Assembly: GCA_036560485.1 (NCBI GenBank) | Contig: DATBRC010000054.1 | Coordinates: forward strand, 62,001-126,000 | Length of the DNA stretch: 64,000 bases | Direction: 5' to 3' | DNA from: DATBRC01 sp036560485 | Lineage (GTDB): Bacteria; Pseudomonadota; Gammaproteobacteria; Burkholderiales; Burkholderiaceae_D | Part shown: positions 35,672 through 44,556 of the stretch, one piece after another | Layout of the letters: every line of letters begins with the position of its first letter | How positions within the stretch are numbered: the first letter of the stretch is position 1 | The notes under the pieces: model-generated | Seen by the model: only the letters and a program-made list of their open reading frames with translations | The model's database searches: none | Told to the model about the DNA's origin: nothing | Position numbers and translations under genes: made by a program

Positions 35672-35707
35672 AAAAACACCTCACCGACATCAGTGAGGTG
35701 TTTTTGT
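35672..35707 (+). terminator. Rho-independent terminator of the kinase operon
   Basis: AAAAACACCTCAC pairs with GTGAGGTGTTTTT around a short loop and is followed by TTTTTGTTTTT. The A/T-rich arms would also work for the convergent lipoprotein gene. Confidence 0.9.
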
Positions 35708-35729
35708 TTTTGCTAAATAGCTGTTTGCA

Positions 35730-37022
35730 TCAATACAAACTTACACCACTCCTCTTACGCTGAATCTCTGCCCATCCGAGATAAAAGCGTGCGGAATTTG
35801 GGTTTTGCAAATACGTATTGAACATCGTGATCGTCTTGTCGAGCAGCGTTGCATCATAGTCGACCAGATCGATCCAATCGTAGCCAAGTGACACGCGCAA
35901 GTAATTGTCGCCCGGCAGACCGGTGCCATCCACATTGTGCGAGACATCGCCTGGACCGGCTTGACCATTCAAGATATGTTTCATGGTGCCGACCAAAAGA
36001 GTCATATCGGCATTAGTCAATCCGCCAAGGCCGAAGTTCTTCGCCCACAATAAATGCTGCAGGTCGAGATGGCCATGGCTGGTGTCCTCGATGCCTGATC
36101 CGCGCGCACCGCCGTAATCCCAGTCGTAAGCATTATTGTTCACTCTTGCGAATGTCTTGAAGTAAGCTGCGACTTTATCGGCTTTATACAGATAGCCGGC
36201 ATTGGGCGTCTCACCTTTCAGGCGTTTGATCCGATCAATCAGCAACTGTGGTTTTGCCAATACGGTACCTTGGTTATACATGACCAGCGATGCCGAACTG
36301 CAAATGCCGCCGCATGTCGCATAAACATAGAAACTTGGCGATCCGGCATACGGTGCATTGTCGACCCATTGATTATCGTAGGAATGCAATATCGGTTCCA
36401 ACTTGGCGACATAAGAGTCGGCCTTGGTCCGGTATGCGGCAAAGCGCGGATCTTTCCATACTTCATAGGCAAACAAACTGATTGCTTCCGAAATGACACC
36501 GGTATCCAGACTCATCTGAGATGGATTGATGTTTGCGCCCCAACCTTGCGGACTGTCGGTATGCGAGAGCCAGAAATCGATCATGCGCGTCGCAGTGTCG
36601 AGATACTTGGTATCGCCATACGTCTTGGCCATTGAGATATACGCGCGTACCCAATAGTGGCCTTGCCACGCATAATCGTCCGCACCGCCCGATGTATTAG
36701 GCAGTGAGCTGCCGTACTGTGCATCGTATTTTGCATCCCATGCTGCCTGGGTTGCAATTGCAGGGACAACAGTACTGGCAGGACGCGACTGCGTTGTCGA
36801 TGCGAGTACCGTGGTCGTCGTCGTCGTACCTATTGTCGTAGTAGTCACATTTCCATTGCTGCCAGCATTTGAATTTGCTTGTGACGCTGCAGATGTCGAT
36901 GCATCGGTCGCTGCAGATGCCGGGTCACCGCCACCAGAGCCACCGCCACATCCTGCAAGCAGTAGAGGAAATATCGCTAATGCAATTAACGAGCGCTTTT
37001 TACGTGTTGTAAGAGTAATCAA
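35730..37022 (-). CDS. Predicted lipoprotein, alpha-helical toroid-like enzyme or binding protein
   Basis: This 430-residue protein has a lipoprotein signal (FPLLLAGC, lipidated Cys near residue 25), a Gly/Ser/Thr-rich linker including runs of threonine, and a globular part (about 90-430) rich in Trp, Tyr and Asp with helical repeats (WVRAYISMAKTYGDTKYLDTA). The pattern recalls alpha/alpha-toroid carbohydrate-active proteins, but I cannot name a family or catalytic residues. It is a monocistronic gene with the repeat element at 37156-37223 upstream. Confidence 0.7.
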   Translation of the reverse strand: MITLTTRKKRSLIALAIFPLLLAGCGGGSGGGDPASAATDASTSAASQANSNAGSNGNVTTTTIGTTTTTTVLASTTQSRPASTVVPAIATQAAWDAKYDAQYGSSLPNTSGGADDYAWQGHYWVRAYISMAKTYGDTKYLDTATRMIDFWLSHTDSPQGWGANINPSQMSLDTGVISEAISLFAYEVWKDPRFAAYRTKADSYVAKLEPILHSYDNQWVDNAPYAGSPSFYVYATCGGICSSASLVMYNQGTVLAKPQLLIDRIKRLKGETPNAGYLYKADKVAAYFKTFARVNNNAYDWDYGGARGSGIEDTSHGHLDLQHLLWAKNFGLGGLTNADMTLLVGTMKHILNGQAGPGDVSHNVDGTGLPGDNYLRVSLGYDWIDLVDYDATLLDKTITMFNTYLQNPNSARFYLGWAEIQRKRSGVSLY

Positions 37023-37155
37023 AAGAGTTCCTTTTGCATTTCAGTTGAAGGAAACTTTTTGAGGGGCAACAATCGATATGGTTCCCGCTAGAAATTAAAA
37101 ATTACCGTACGAAATAATCAATGCCGACATGGCAATACAATTCAAACTTTAGATA

Positions 37156-37223
37156 AGAGCGCCTAACAGAATGCGCCTGGCAAGGAGAAGCAACGCCGCC
37201 AGACGCATTCTGTTAGGCGCTCT
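37156..37223 (-). repeat. Hairpin repeat family, short copy A
   Basis: Perfect 20-bp inverted repeats (37156-37175 and 37204-37223) enclose 28 bases. The interior and ends match, in inverse orientation, the left 54 bases of copy C (42449-42638). It is an internally deleted copy. It lies 22 bases from the stop of the aldehyde dehydrogenase gene. Confidence 0.85.
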
Positions 37224-37245
37224 AAGTAACAAGACCTGTCCTCAC

Positions 37246-38751
37246 TCAAAGATCGAAACTGATCCCCTGCGCCAACGGCAAAGCATGACTGTAATTGATT
37301 GTGTTGGTCGCGCGACGCATATAACCTTTCCATGCATCGGAACCGGATTCGCGGCCACCGCCGGTTTGCTTCTCCCCTCCGAATGCGCCGCCGATCTCTG
37401 CACCACTTGGTCCGATATTGACATTGGCAATGCCGCAATCGCTGCCGCAAGAGGACATGAACAATTCTGCTTCACGTACATTCAATGTAAAGATGCTGGA
37501 GGACAGTCCCTGCGGCACTGCATTGTTCCAGTCAATCGCTTGCTGCAAGGTTTGATAACGCACCACGTATAGAACCGGTGCAAACGTTTCATGCTGCATG
37601 ATGTCGGCCTGCGTCGGCATCTCGACCAAAGCCGGGCGAACGTAATATCCTTTTTCGTATCCCGCTACCGTCGCGCGCTCGCCACCGAATACAGTGCCGC
37701 CTTGAGCGCGCGCTGCGGCCAATGCTCCCTGCATTGCATCGAATGCCGCAGCATCAATCAACGGTCCCACCAAGGTGCCTGCATCTAACGGATTACCTAT
37801 CGGAAGCGTCGCATAAATTTTTTTCAAGCGCGGCATCAGTGTGTCAGCAATGCTATCGTGCACAAACAAGCGCCGCAAAGTTGTACAGCGCTGCCCCGAT
37901 GTTCCAACAGCAGAAAAAACAATTGCACGTACTGCCATTTCCAAATCAGCACTCGGTGCAACAATCATCGCGTTATTGCCGCCCAATTCGAGTATCGACT
38001 TTGCCAGCCGTTGCGCACAACCTTCTGCAACTGCGCGCCCCATTCTTGTGCTGCCTGTTGCACTGATCAACGCAACACGCGCATCGTCCACCAGTGCGCG
38101 GCCACATGTGTCATCACCGATAACCAGTTGCGACAAACCCTGTGGTGCATCGCTGCCAAAACGTGTCATCGATTTTAAAAATAATGCCTGCACCGCAATC
38201 GCCGTCAACGGTGTTTTTTCGGATGGCTTCCACACCACGCTATTGCCACACACAAAAGCCAATGCCGCATTCCATGACCACACAGCTACCGGAAAATTAA
38301 ATGCAGAGATCACGCCCACCACACCTAACGGATGCCACGTCTCCATCATCCGATGGCCGGCACGCTCTGACGCGATCGTCAAACCATACAACTGACGTGA
38401 CAGTCCAACTGCAAAATCGCAAATGTCGATCATCTCCTGCACTTCACCCAATCCCTCTTGCAGAATTTTTCCGGTTTCAATCGTCACCAGTTTACCGAGA
38501 CTGGCTTTATGCGCGCGCAACTCTTCGCCAAACAAGCGGATTAATTCACCACGGCGCGGTGCCGGTATATTGCGCCATGCAATATACGCAGCATGTGCTT
38601 CGGCAATTTTGGCTTCAACCTGCTGTGCTTGATCAACGCGCAGATAAGCCAATGCTTCTCCATTGATTGGCGACCTGCTCACAATATCCTGTCCTTGATA
38701 ATGCTGCAGATTCACGCCAAGGTCTGCGAGTAAGTGTGTAATCGATTCCAT
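37246..38751 (-). CDS. amaB: ALDH7 aldehyde dehydrogenase, probable 2-aminoadipate 6-semialdehyde dehydrogenase
   Basis: This 501-residue NAD(P)-dependent enzyme should oxidise 2-aminoadipate semialdehyde (in equilibrium with piperideine-6-carboxylate) to 2-aminoadipate. ALDH landmarks are VVGVISAFNFPVAVWSWN, KPSEKTPLTA, GSTRMGRAVAE, ELGGNNAMIV and the catalytic Cys in GTSGQRCTTLRR. The C-terminus (GPSGAEIGGAFGGEKQTGGGR, in part) is characteristic of the ALDH7/antiquitin group. The saccharopine dehydrogenase gene ends 14 bases upstream, which supports lysine catabolism. Confidence 0.88.
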   Translation of the reverse strand: MESITHLLADLGVNLQHYQGQDIVSRSPINGEALAYLRVDQAQQVEAKIAEAHAAYIAWRNIPAPRRGELIRLFGEELRAHKASLGKLVTIETGKILQEGLGEVQEMIDICDFAVGLSRQLYGLTIASERAGHRMMETWHPLGVVGVISAFNFPVAVWSWNAALAFVCGNSVVWKPSEKTPLTAIAVQALFLKSMTRFGSDAPQGLSQLVIGDDTCGRALVDDARVALISATGSTRMGRAVAEGCAQRLAKSILELGGNNAMIVAPSADLEMAVRAIVFSAVGTSGQRCTTLRRLFVHDSIADTLMPRLKKIYATLPIGNPLDAGTLVGPLIDAAAFDAMQGALAAARAQGGTVFGGERATVAGYEKGYYVRPALVEMPTQADIMQHETFAPVLYVVRYQTLQQAIDWNNAVPQGLSSSIFTLNVREAELFMSSCGSDCGIANVNIGPSGAEIGGAFGGEKQTGGGRESGSDAWKGYMRRATNTINYSHALPLAQGISFDL

Positions 38752-38765
38752 TGCCGGCTCCTTGC

Positions 38766-39857
38766 TTAAACTGCGTAAAGACGTCCAAATCGATTGGATA
38801 AAAAATCGCTTAGCTTGGTTTGCTCAAGTCGCACCAAACCATGATTCGGCAACTTGCCTCCGATGACCAGGTCAATCATTGTGCAAATGCCTGCAGCAGT
38901 AGTGAGCTGGATGGCAGACAACAATTGTCCATTCACTTCTTGGCTGTAAATTTTTTTTGCATAAGTCTCTTGCTCCAAGCGTCCCTCACGCATTCCGCAA
39001 ACGCTGACAAACACCAGCACCACATCCTGCTTGGTGATCGGGATCGATGCTTCCAGCACTTCTTTCAAAATATGGCGGCGATCCGCTTGTCCCAATTGCA
39101 AATCGCGAATCAGCATTTTGACGATGTCGCGATGTCCCGGATAGCGCACGGTTTTGTAATTCAGGTTTTGCACTCTTCCTTCCAAGGTATCGCATAGCGT
39201 ACCCAAACCGCCCGATGTATTAAAGGCTTCATAATCGATGCCATCCAGCGAAAAATGTTCGATCTCTTCCAGCGCCGAGGTTTCATGCAAGCGTCCGTCG
39301 ACGATCGCTTCACACGGATTGCAGTATTCATTGATCAAGCCATCGGTACTCCATGTCAGGTTGTATTTCAACGCATTGCTCGGATAAATCGGCAATGCTC
39401 CAACGCGCATGTTGACGTCGCGCAGTTCATCGAAACGGCTTGCGACATCGTTGGCGACAATGGAGATAAAGCCTGGCGCCAAGCCGCATTGCGGAACAAA
39501 TGCCGTCTTACTGTTTTCAGCAAGTTGTTTGACGATGCGCGTGCTTTCCACATCTTCGGTCAAATCGAAATAATGCGACTTCTCTTGTTTGGCAGCGCCT
39601 GCGATAACAGGCGTCAAAAAATAAGGTCCGGCTGATAACGTCACTTCATGACCGCGCACCAACTCTGCCACAGCGTATGGGTCGGTCAAGTCGGCTTGCA
39701 CAGTTTTCACATTGGGAAAGCCGGCCTGCTCGACGTATTGCATACGCCGTGGATCACGATCAACTACAGTTATCTCATAGTCACCCGTATGAGAAAGCAG
39801 ATTAAGGATGGCGTCGCCGATTTTCCCCGCTCCCAAGAGCACCACTTTGGTTTTCAT
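38766..39857 (-). CDS. Saccharopine dehydrogenase (L-glutamate-forming type)
   Basis: This 363-residue NAD(P)-binding enzyme has an N-terminal Rossmann fold (VVLLGAGKIGDAIL) and a saccharopine-dehydrogenase C-terminal domain (CGLAPGFISIVANDVASRF; PSNALKYNLTWSTDGLINEY). It should cleave saccharopine to glutamate and 2-aminoadipate semialdehyde, the substrate of the ALDH7 encoded next. Start at 39857 is supported by AGGGGGCG; a longer frame to 39896 lacks this. A lysine-ketoglutarate reductase gene is not in the window, so the upper step may be elsewhere or the enzyme may act on lysine-derived semialdehyde by another route. Confidence 0.85.
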   Translation of the reverse strand: MKTKVVLLGAGKIGDAILNLLSHTGDYEITVVDRDPRRMQYVEQAGFPNVKTVQADLTDPYAVAELVRGHEVTLSAGPYFLTPVIAGAAKQEKSHYFDLTEDVESTRIVKQLAENSKTAFVPQCGLAPGFISIVANDVASRFDELRDVNMRVGALPIYPSNALKYNLTWSTDGLINEYCNPCEAIVDGRLHETSALEEIEHFSLDGIDYEAFNTSGGLGTLCDTLEGRVQNLNYKTVRYPGHRDIVKMLIRDLQLGQADRRHILKEVLEASIPITKQDVVLVFVSVCGMREGRLEQETYAKKIYSQEVNGQLLSAIQLTTAAGICTMIDLVIGGKLPNHGLVRLEQTKLSDFLSNRFGRLYAV

Positions 39858-40005
39858 GTTCGCCCCCTGTTTGCAATTTGCTATTTTTCGTTTCATCGAC
39901 CCAACGAATTCAGTCTAAGCCACAGTGCTGTCAGAAAATAGTGATCAAAGCGCCGTCATAATGTATGCTTAGACTACAAATTGACTAACTCCAACGACAT
40001 ATCGC
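39858..40005. promoter_or_regulatory. Divergent control region between saccharopine dehydrogenase and Lrp genes
   Basis: This 148-bp gap should contain both promoters and Lrp-type binding sites. No single operator can be named. Confidence 0.45.
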
Positions 40006-40455
40006 ATGGTTACCTCTCACCTTGATGAGACTGACAATAAAATCCTCGCACTGCTGATGGACGATGCGCGCATGGCTGTTACATCGATTGCGAAAAAAGT
40101 CGGCATGGCACGCACCACCGTCATCGCGCGCATCAACAATCTGGAAAAGCACGGCGTCATTACCGGCTATGGCGTGCGCTTGAATCAGGAGTTGTTTCAA
40201 CCTGCGGTGCGCGCCTATGTCGGCATCACAATCGATCCGCACCACACCACCACCCTGGTCAAAACCTTGCAGCACATGCCGGAAGTGGAAACGCTGTGCG
40301 CTGTCAGCGGATCGGTCGATTACATGCTAACCCTGCGCTGCCCGTCCACCAGTGCTCTCGATAAATTACTCGACCAAATCGGTGCAACACAAGGCGTTCG
40401 ACAAACATCGACATCGATTATCTTGACCAAGCGAATAGATCGCAGTCCAATTTAA
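40006..40455 (+). CDS. Lrp/AsnC-family regulator, probable lysine-catabolism control
   Basis: This 149-residue protein has an N-terminal AsnC-type helix-turn-helix (LDETDNKILALLMDDARMAV ... MARTTVIARINNLEKHGVI) and a C-terminal RAM ligand-binding domain (AYVGITIDPHHTTTL; SGSVDYMLTLRCPS). It is divergent from the saccharopine dehydrogenase/ALDH7 genes, so it probably controls them, with lysine or aminoadipate as effector. The repeat copy B begins at the first base after its stop codon. Confidence 0.87.
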   Translation: MVTSHLDETDNKILALLMDDARMAVTSIAKKVGMARTTVIARINNLEKHGVITGYGVRLNQELFQPAVRAYVGITIDPHHTTTLVKTLQHMPEVETLCAVSGSVDYMLTLRCPSTSALDKLLDQIGATQGVRQTSTSIILTKRIDRSPI

Positions 40456-40641
40456 AGCATCGAACAAAATGCCTCTGCCTGCGTTACGCCTCCTTGCCGT
40501 ACACTCGTACTGTCTGCGGTTTAGCAGGTGTTTCTGGCAGCATGCTGCCAGCCTGCGATACGGCATGTCCTTGCAAGGACATACGCCTGCCCTGCAGGGC
40601 CGCGGGCGGCGTGCCTTGCCAGAGACATTTTGTTCGATGCT
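40456..40641. repeat. Hairpin repeat family, copy B
   Basis: Outer arms AGCATCGAACAAAATG (40456-40471) and its perfect complement (40626-40641) enclose several nested palindromes: CTGGCAGCATGCTGCCAG (40534-40551), ATGTCCTTGCAAGGACAT and GCCCTGCAGGGC. The interior is clearly related to copy C, but many differences are compensated on the opposite arm. The element starts directly after the lrp-like gene stop. Confidence 0.88.
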
Positions 40642-40668
40642 CAGAATTCGATTGAAAGGAGAACGAAA

Positions 40669-41007
40669 ATGATTTCCATCGCAGAATCAAAAAAAAATCA
40701 TCACTGGCGTAAAACAGTGTGGCAAACGGATCCGGATCAATATCCGCTTGGACCGACACACTCGGTCGAAGTGTATTGCTGTGAGGAGTCTAACGGTTTT
40801 GCGATCTGGTATGTACGGCGCTTGGGTAAAGATGACAACCGAGGCGTGAAAGGCGTGGAGAACGCCGATTATTTGCTGAAGTTTTATCCGAAGAGTGGCC
40901 GGGATGCAGCGATAGAACACGCCGTATTGATTGCGAATAGCGATGCTTCTGCAGACAAGGTTATTGAGAAGCTGGATACATTGGCGGCGGCGGCACAAAA
41001 GGTGTGA
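40669..41007 (+). CDS. Hypothetical protein, 112 residues
   Basis: I do not recognise this small soluble protein. It begins MISIAESKKNHHWRKTVW and contains VEVYCCEESNGFAIWYVRRLG and a helical C-terminus (SADKVIEKLDTLAAAAQKV). The ATG at 40669 follows AAAGGAG at good spacing; the frame upstream runs into repeat copy B and is not coding. It is a single gene between two unrelated units. Confidence 0.7.
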   Translation: MISIAESKKNHHWRKTVWQTDPDQYPLGPTHSVEVYCCEESNGFAIWYVRRLGKDDNRGVKGVENADYLLKFYPKSGRDAAIEHAVLIANSDASADKVIEKLDTLAAAAQKV

Positions 41008-41042
41008 AATGTCACACTGTGAAGCACACAGACTGCATATGC

Positions 41043-41246
41043 CTATTCTTTTTTCCAGTCTGAAGCGCGATGTACAACATGCGAACCCATCAGCACACGT
41101 GTGATCACATGGTTGGGCACGCCCGCATCACGCATGACTTTGGCGCCAGTCGACCTGTCGCTTAATAATGCAGCAGCAAGTCCCCTGTTCACGGCAGCTT
41201 CGATTTCTTTATTTTCCCGAACTGTTTCCAGCGATTCGCTAATCAT
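41043..41246 (-). CDS. Small hypothetical protein, 67 residues
   Basis: Unknown small soluble protein starting MISESLETVRENKEIEAAVN and ending in HVVHRASDWKKE. I chose the ATG at 41246 because AAAGGGG lies six bases before it. The composition is protein-like, and it converges with the 112-residue gene. Confidence 0.6.
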   Translation of the reverse strand: MISESLETVRENKEIEAAVNRGLAAALLSDRSTGAKVMRDAGVPNHVITRVLMGSHVVHRASDWKKE

Positions 41247-41596
41247 TTCCATCCCCTTTGTATCCACAATCCAATCAGACCAAGTAGATGTTATACGTCA
41301 ACTTAGAACTCGTCGGTGCGAAAGCCCGCACATTCAATATAGCAAATATGCATTGATAAACCAGGCAAATTGCATCATGCCGGGCTGCTATTCTAAGCGA
41401 TAAACAACGAGTCAAATCATTGACTTTGGACAACATATTGATTCGCCTGTCAAATTTGCTCGGCTCAGTCTCATAATCAATCCCAAAACAAAAGAGCAAT
41501 GATGAATTGTATGTCCGGTCTTCATCACTTGACTGATAAGATGCTCCAAATCATCATTAACCTCCATCTTCTATCCACATAAGAGAAAGCCGACAC
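41247..41596. other. Gene-free interval
   Basis: No supported gene. The last 80 bases should hold the promoter of the MipA/OmpV gene; AGAGAAAG lies about 10 bases before its ATG. Confidence 0.5.
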
Positions 41597-42445
41597 ATGA
41601 TTCACAAAATTCACCATGCATCAAAAATAATCATCTGTGTTGCAAGCTTGCTGCCTATCTCTTTATGCCATGCGGAAGATCGTCCTCTTTGGGAAGCGGG
41701 TGTGGGTGTCGGCGTCATCACCTTGCCGGACTATCGTGGATCGAATCAATCGCATACTTATGTATTGCCGGTCCCGTATTTTGTTTATCGCGGCGAGTAT
41801 TTAAAGGCTGACCGCAATGGCGTGCGCGGCATGCTGTATCACAGCGATAGTATTAATCTCAACATCAGTGTGGGTGGCAACATACCGGTGCATAGCAAAG
41901 ACAATGACGCACGCAGAGGCATGGCTGATCTGAAACCTGCTATCGAAGTCGGACCCACTGCCAACTTCACTCTTTGGCGCGCAGCGGACAAGAAAACGAA
42001 ACTGGAATTCCGTGCACCTTTGCGCACCGGCATTACTGTGGAATCGTCACCGAAAGATATCGGCTGGGTATTTGCTCCGTCTCTTAATCTCGACATAAAA
42101 GATCCGGCGGGCATGTCAGGCTGGAATCTCAGTTTTTTAGCCGGGCCGATTTTTAATGACCGCAAATATAACGATCATTTTTATTCAGTCAGTGCAGCTG
42201 ACGCGACGCCTACCAGGCCTGCTTATCAAGCAAGAGGCGGATTTGCAGGTTCACAAGCAACCATGGCAATAAGCAAGCGCTTTCCGCGATTCTGGGTCGG
42301 TGGCTATACGCGCTACGACTCACTGGCTGGTGCTGTCTTCAAGGACAGCCCGCTGGTCAAAAAGCAAAACACCATTTCAGCCGGATTTGCGATTGCGTGG
42401 GTCTTTAATCAATCCGGTCAACTAGTCAAAGTGGCTGACGATTAA
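41597..42445 (+). CDS. MipA/OmpV-family outer-membrane protein
   Basis: This 282-residue protein has a signal peptide (IIICVASLLPISLCHA) and a beta-barrel with alternating pattern: WEAGVGVGVITLPDYRGSNQ is the family's first strand, PYFVYRGEYLKADRNGVRG follows and the C-terminal strand is ISAGFAIAWVFNQ. Members take part in envelope scaffolding or uptake; the precise role here is unknown. Repeat copy C starts four bases after its stop. Confidence 0.88.
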   Translation: MIHKIHHASKIIICVASLLPISLCHAEDRPLWEAGVGVGVITLPDYRGSNQSHTYVLPVPYFVYRGEYLKADRNGVRGMLYHSDSINLNISVGGNIPVHSKDNDARRGMADLKPAIEVGPTANFTLWRAADKKTKLEFRAPLRTGITVESSPKDIGWVFAPSLNLDIKDPAGMSGWNLSFLAGPIFNDRKYNDHFYSVSAADATPTRPAYQARGGFAGSQATMAISKRFPRFWVGGYTRYDSLAGAVFKDSPLVKKQNTISAGFAIAWVFNQSGQLVKVADD

Positions 42446-42448
42446 TTA

Positions 42449-42638
42449 AGAGCGCCTAACAAAATGCGTCTGGCGGCGTTGCTTCTCCTTGCCGTACGCT
42501 CGTACTGTCTACGGTTTAGCAGGGGTTTCTGGCAGCATGCTGCCAGCCTGCGATACGGTTTGTCCTTGCAAGGACAAACTCCTGTCCTATAGGACCACAG
42601 GCGGCGCGCCTTGCCAGACGCATTTTGTTAGGCGCTCT
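42449..42638. repeat. Hairpin repeat family, copy C
   Basis: Perfect 26-bp inverted repeats (42449-42474 and 42613-42638) enclose nested palindromes including CTGGCAGCATGCTGCCAG (42529-42546), TTTGTCCTTGCAAGGACAAA and GTCCTATAGGAC. It fills the entire space between two convergent genes, and its right end overlaps the srkA stop codon (42637-42639). Confidence 0.9.
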
Positions 42639-43623
42639 AGGCTGGCCAAAGCGGCGGCTCATCCATCAATGGAATCTGCTCGCGCAATTCCAGAATGCGG
42701 TCCTGCCAATAGCGTTGTGTATTAAACCAGGGGAAAGCCGCCGGAAAAGCAGGATCATCCCAGCGGCGCGCCAGCCATGCCGCATAATGCATCAGACGCA
42801 AAGTGCGCAACGCTTCGATCAAATGCAACTCGCGCGGATCAAAGTTGAAAAAATCTTCATAACCTGCCAATAAATCCGATAACTGACGCACCATGTCGAT
42901 ACGCTCGCCCGACAACAGCATCCATAAATCCTGAATCGCCGGCCCCATGCGGCTATCGTCAAAATCGACAAAGTGCGGACCGGCATCGGTCCACAACACA
43001 TTGCCGCAATGACAGTCGCCATGCAGACGCAACATCGCGATAGATCCTGCACGATCGAAGCAGCGTCGCACGCCATCCAATGCTTGCGCAGTGACACTGC
43101 GATACGCATCGCGCAGCTCGTCAGGGATAAACCCATGCGACAACAAATAGTCGCGCGGCTCTTCACCAAAGCTGATAATGTCAAGCGTGGGCCGCTCGCG
43201 ATACGGCTGCAGCGCGCCGACTGCATGAATACGTCCAATGAAGCGCCCCATCCATTCCAGCGTGACACGATCTTCCAGTTCGGGCGCACGACCGCCATGC
43301 TTGGGAAACACCGCAAATCGAAATTCGTTGAACTCATGCAGTGTCTTGCTTTCAAATTCTGATGTGGCCGGCACAACAGGAATTTCACGCTCGACCAATT
43401 CCTGAACGAAAGCATGTTCTTCCAGAATGGCAGCATCGCTCCAGCGATGCGGGCGATAAAATTTCGCGATCAATGGTGGTCCCTGCTCCATGCCGATTTG
43501 ATAGACACGGTTTTCATAACTATTGAGCGCAAGCAAGCGGCCATCGCTATGCAAACCGATACTGTCGAGTGCATCAAGAACGGTATCGGGCGTCAACGTC
43601 GAGAAAGAAAGAGATTCATTCAT
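42637..43623 (-). CDS. srkA: Stress response kinase A (YihE/RdoA family)
   Basis: This 328-residue cytoplasmic kinase of the aminoglycoside-phosphotransferase fold is related to E. coli SrkA, which has the same length. Landmarks are ALNSYENRVYQIG, IAKFYRPHRWSD (ATP-binding Lys), LHGDCHCGNVLW (catalytic loop) and FVDFDDSRMGPAIQDLW (metal-binding). The start at 43623 gives the family N-terminus; an in-frame extension to 43824 is unlikely. The stop overlaps the end of repeat copy C. Confidence 0.9.
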   Translation of the reverse strand: MNESLSFSTLTPDTVLDALDSIGLHSDGRLLALNSYENRVYQIGMEQGPPLIAKFYRPHRWSDAAILEEHAFVQELVEREIPVVPATSEFESKTLHEFNEFRFAVFPKHGGRAPELEDRVTLEWMGRFIGRIHAVGALQPYRERPTLDIISFGEEPRDYLLSHGFIPDELRDAYRSVTAQALDGVRRCFDRAGSIAMLRLHGDCHCGNVLWTDAGPHFVDFDDSRMGPAIQDLWMLLSGERIDMVRQLSDLLAGYEDFFNFDPRELHLIEALRTLRLMHYAAWLARRWDDPAFPAAFPWFNTQRYWQDRILELREQIPLMDEPPLWPA

Positions 43624-43714
43624 GGCTGCTATTGTACGGGGCATTGAAGTCGTGATGTTTGTTATTGGCATGCTGCCTTTGGCCGAAACGAAATCCAGGA
43701 TAGCTAAATCAGAT

Positions 43715-43748
43715 CTCCGTCGTTCCCGCGCAGGCGGGAACGACGGAG
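43715..43748. repeat. REP-like GC-rich palindrome
   Basis: Fifteen-base arms CTCCGTCGTTCCCGC and GCGGGAACGACGGAG surround the loop GCAG. The core TTCCCGCGCAGGCGGGAA is a common dispersed palindrome in proteobacteria. It lies between srkA and the YecA gene. Confidence 0.8.
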
Positions 43749-43834
43749 AGTTTATACATTGCACTTCAGCCCTATTTACCAAGCCATACACACAACGCGC
43801 TACACTATAGTCTTTCGATCTCATTTACCACACC

Positions 43835-44530
43835 ATGCAACTCGACGAACCGCTATCCGATAAAGAATTCCAGGAACTGGACCAATTCCTGCTGTCCGAC
43901 CGCTGCGCCGAAGACGGCATGACGATGGATGCACTACATGGCTATTTAACCGCTTTGGTAATCGGTCCGGAAATGATCATGATGTCGGAATGGCTGCCTG
44001 GCGTATGGGGCGAAAAAAAAGAAGCACCGAAATTCAAGAACAACAAGGAAGGCGAAAGAATCGTCGGCCTGATCGCACGCTTCATGAATGAAATCGCGAT
44101 CACGCTGGAAGTGGCGCCGAAAGAATACGAACCGCTGTTTTGCGAGCTTGAATGGGAAGGCCGCAGCATACTGGATGGTGAATCATGGGCAATGGGATTC
44201 TGGGATGGCATGCATGTGCATGAAGGTGCGTGGGAACCGATCCATGCATCCAATATCGCGCCGTTGATGCGGCCGTTTTATCTGCTTGGTGCGGAAGAAA
44301 TCGAAGATACTGAAGAAGCGCTGGTAGACGATCCCGTCAAGCGTCACAAGCTCGCCGTGGAAATCGAAGCGGCGATTCCGGAAATCCACCGCTTCTGGCT
44401 GCCGCAACGCAAATCATCCGTTTCCACCGTGATGCGCGAATCGCCGAAGGTGGGACGCAACGATGATTGTCCTTGCGGGAGCGGGAAGAAATTCAAGAAG
44501 TGTTGTGGGGCGGAGCCGGTTCTACACTAA
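43835..44530 (+). CDS. YecA/UPF0149-family protein with C-terminal SEC-C motif
   Basis: This 231-residue protein has the UPF0149 domain (AEDGMTMDALHGYLTALVIGP, in part; WAMGFWDGMHVHEGAW) and ends in a SEC-C zinc motif (GRNDDCPCGSGKKFKKCCG). The E. coli relative YecA binds the ribosome and interacts with SecA; the same role is plausible. It ends 26 bases from the convergent orn gene. Confidence 0.87.
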   Translation: MQLDEPLSDKEFQELDQFLLSDRCAEDGMTMDALHGYLTALVIGPEMIMMSEWLPGVWGEKKEAPKFKNNKEGERIVGLIARFMNEIAITLEVAPKEYEPLFCELEWEGRSILDGESWAMGFWDGMHVHEGAWEPIHASNIAPLMRPFYLLGAEEIEDTEEALVDDPVKRHKLAVEIEAAIPEIHRFWLPQRKSSVSTVMRESPKVGRNDDCPCGSGKKFKKCCGAEPVLH

Positions 44531-44556
44531 TTTGCGATCCACCCAAAAAACTCTTA

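Noticed and set aside
40528..40668. N-terminal extension of the 112-residue gene into repeat copy B
   Set aside because: The extension follows the palindromic repeat, not protein-like sequence; AAAGGAG marks the ATG at 40669.
43715..43748. CRISPR repeat or array
   Set aside because: It is a single palindrome with no regularly spaced copies; no CRISPR array is seen anywhere in the window.
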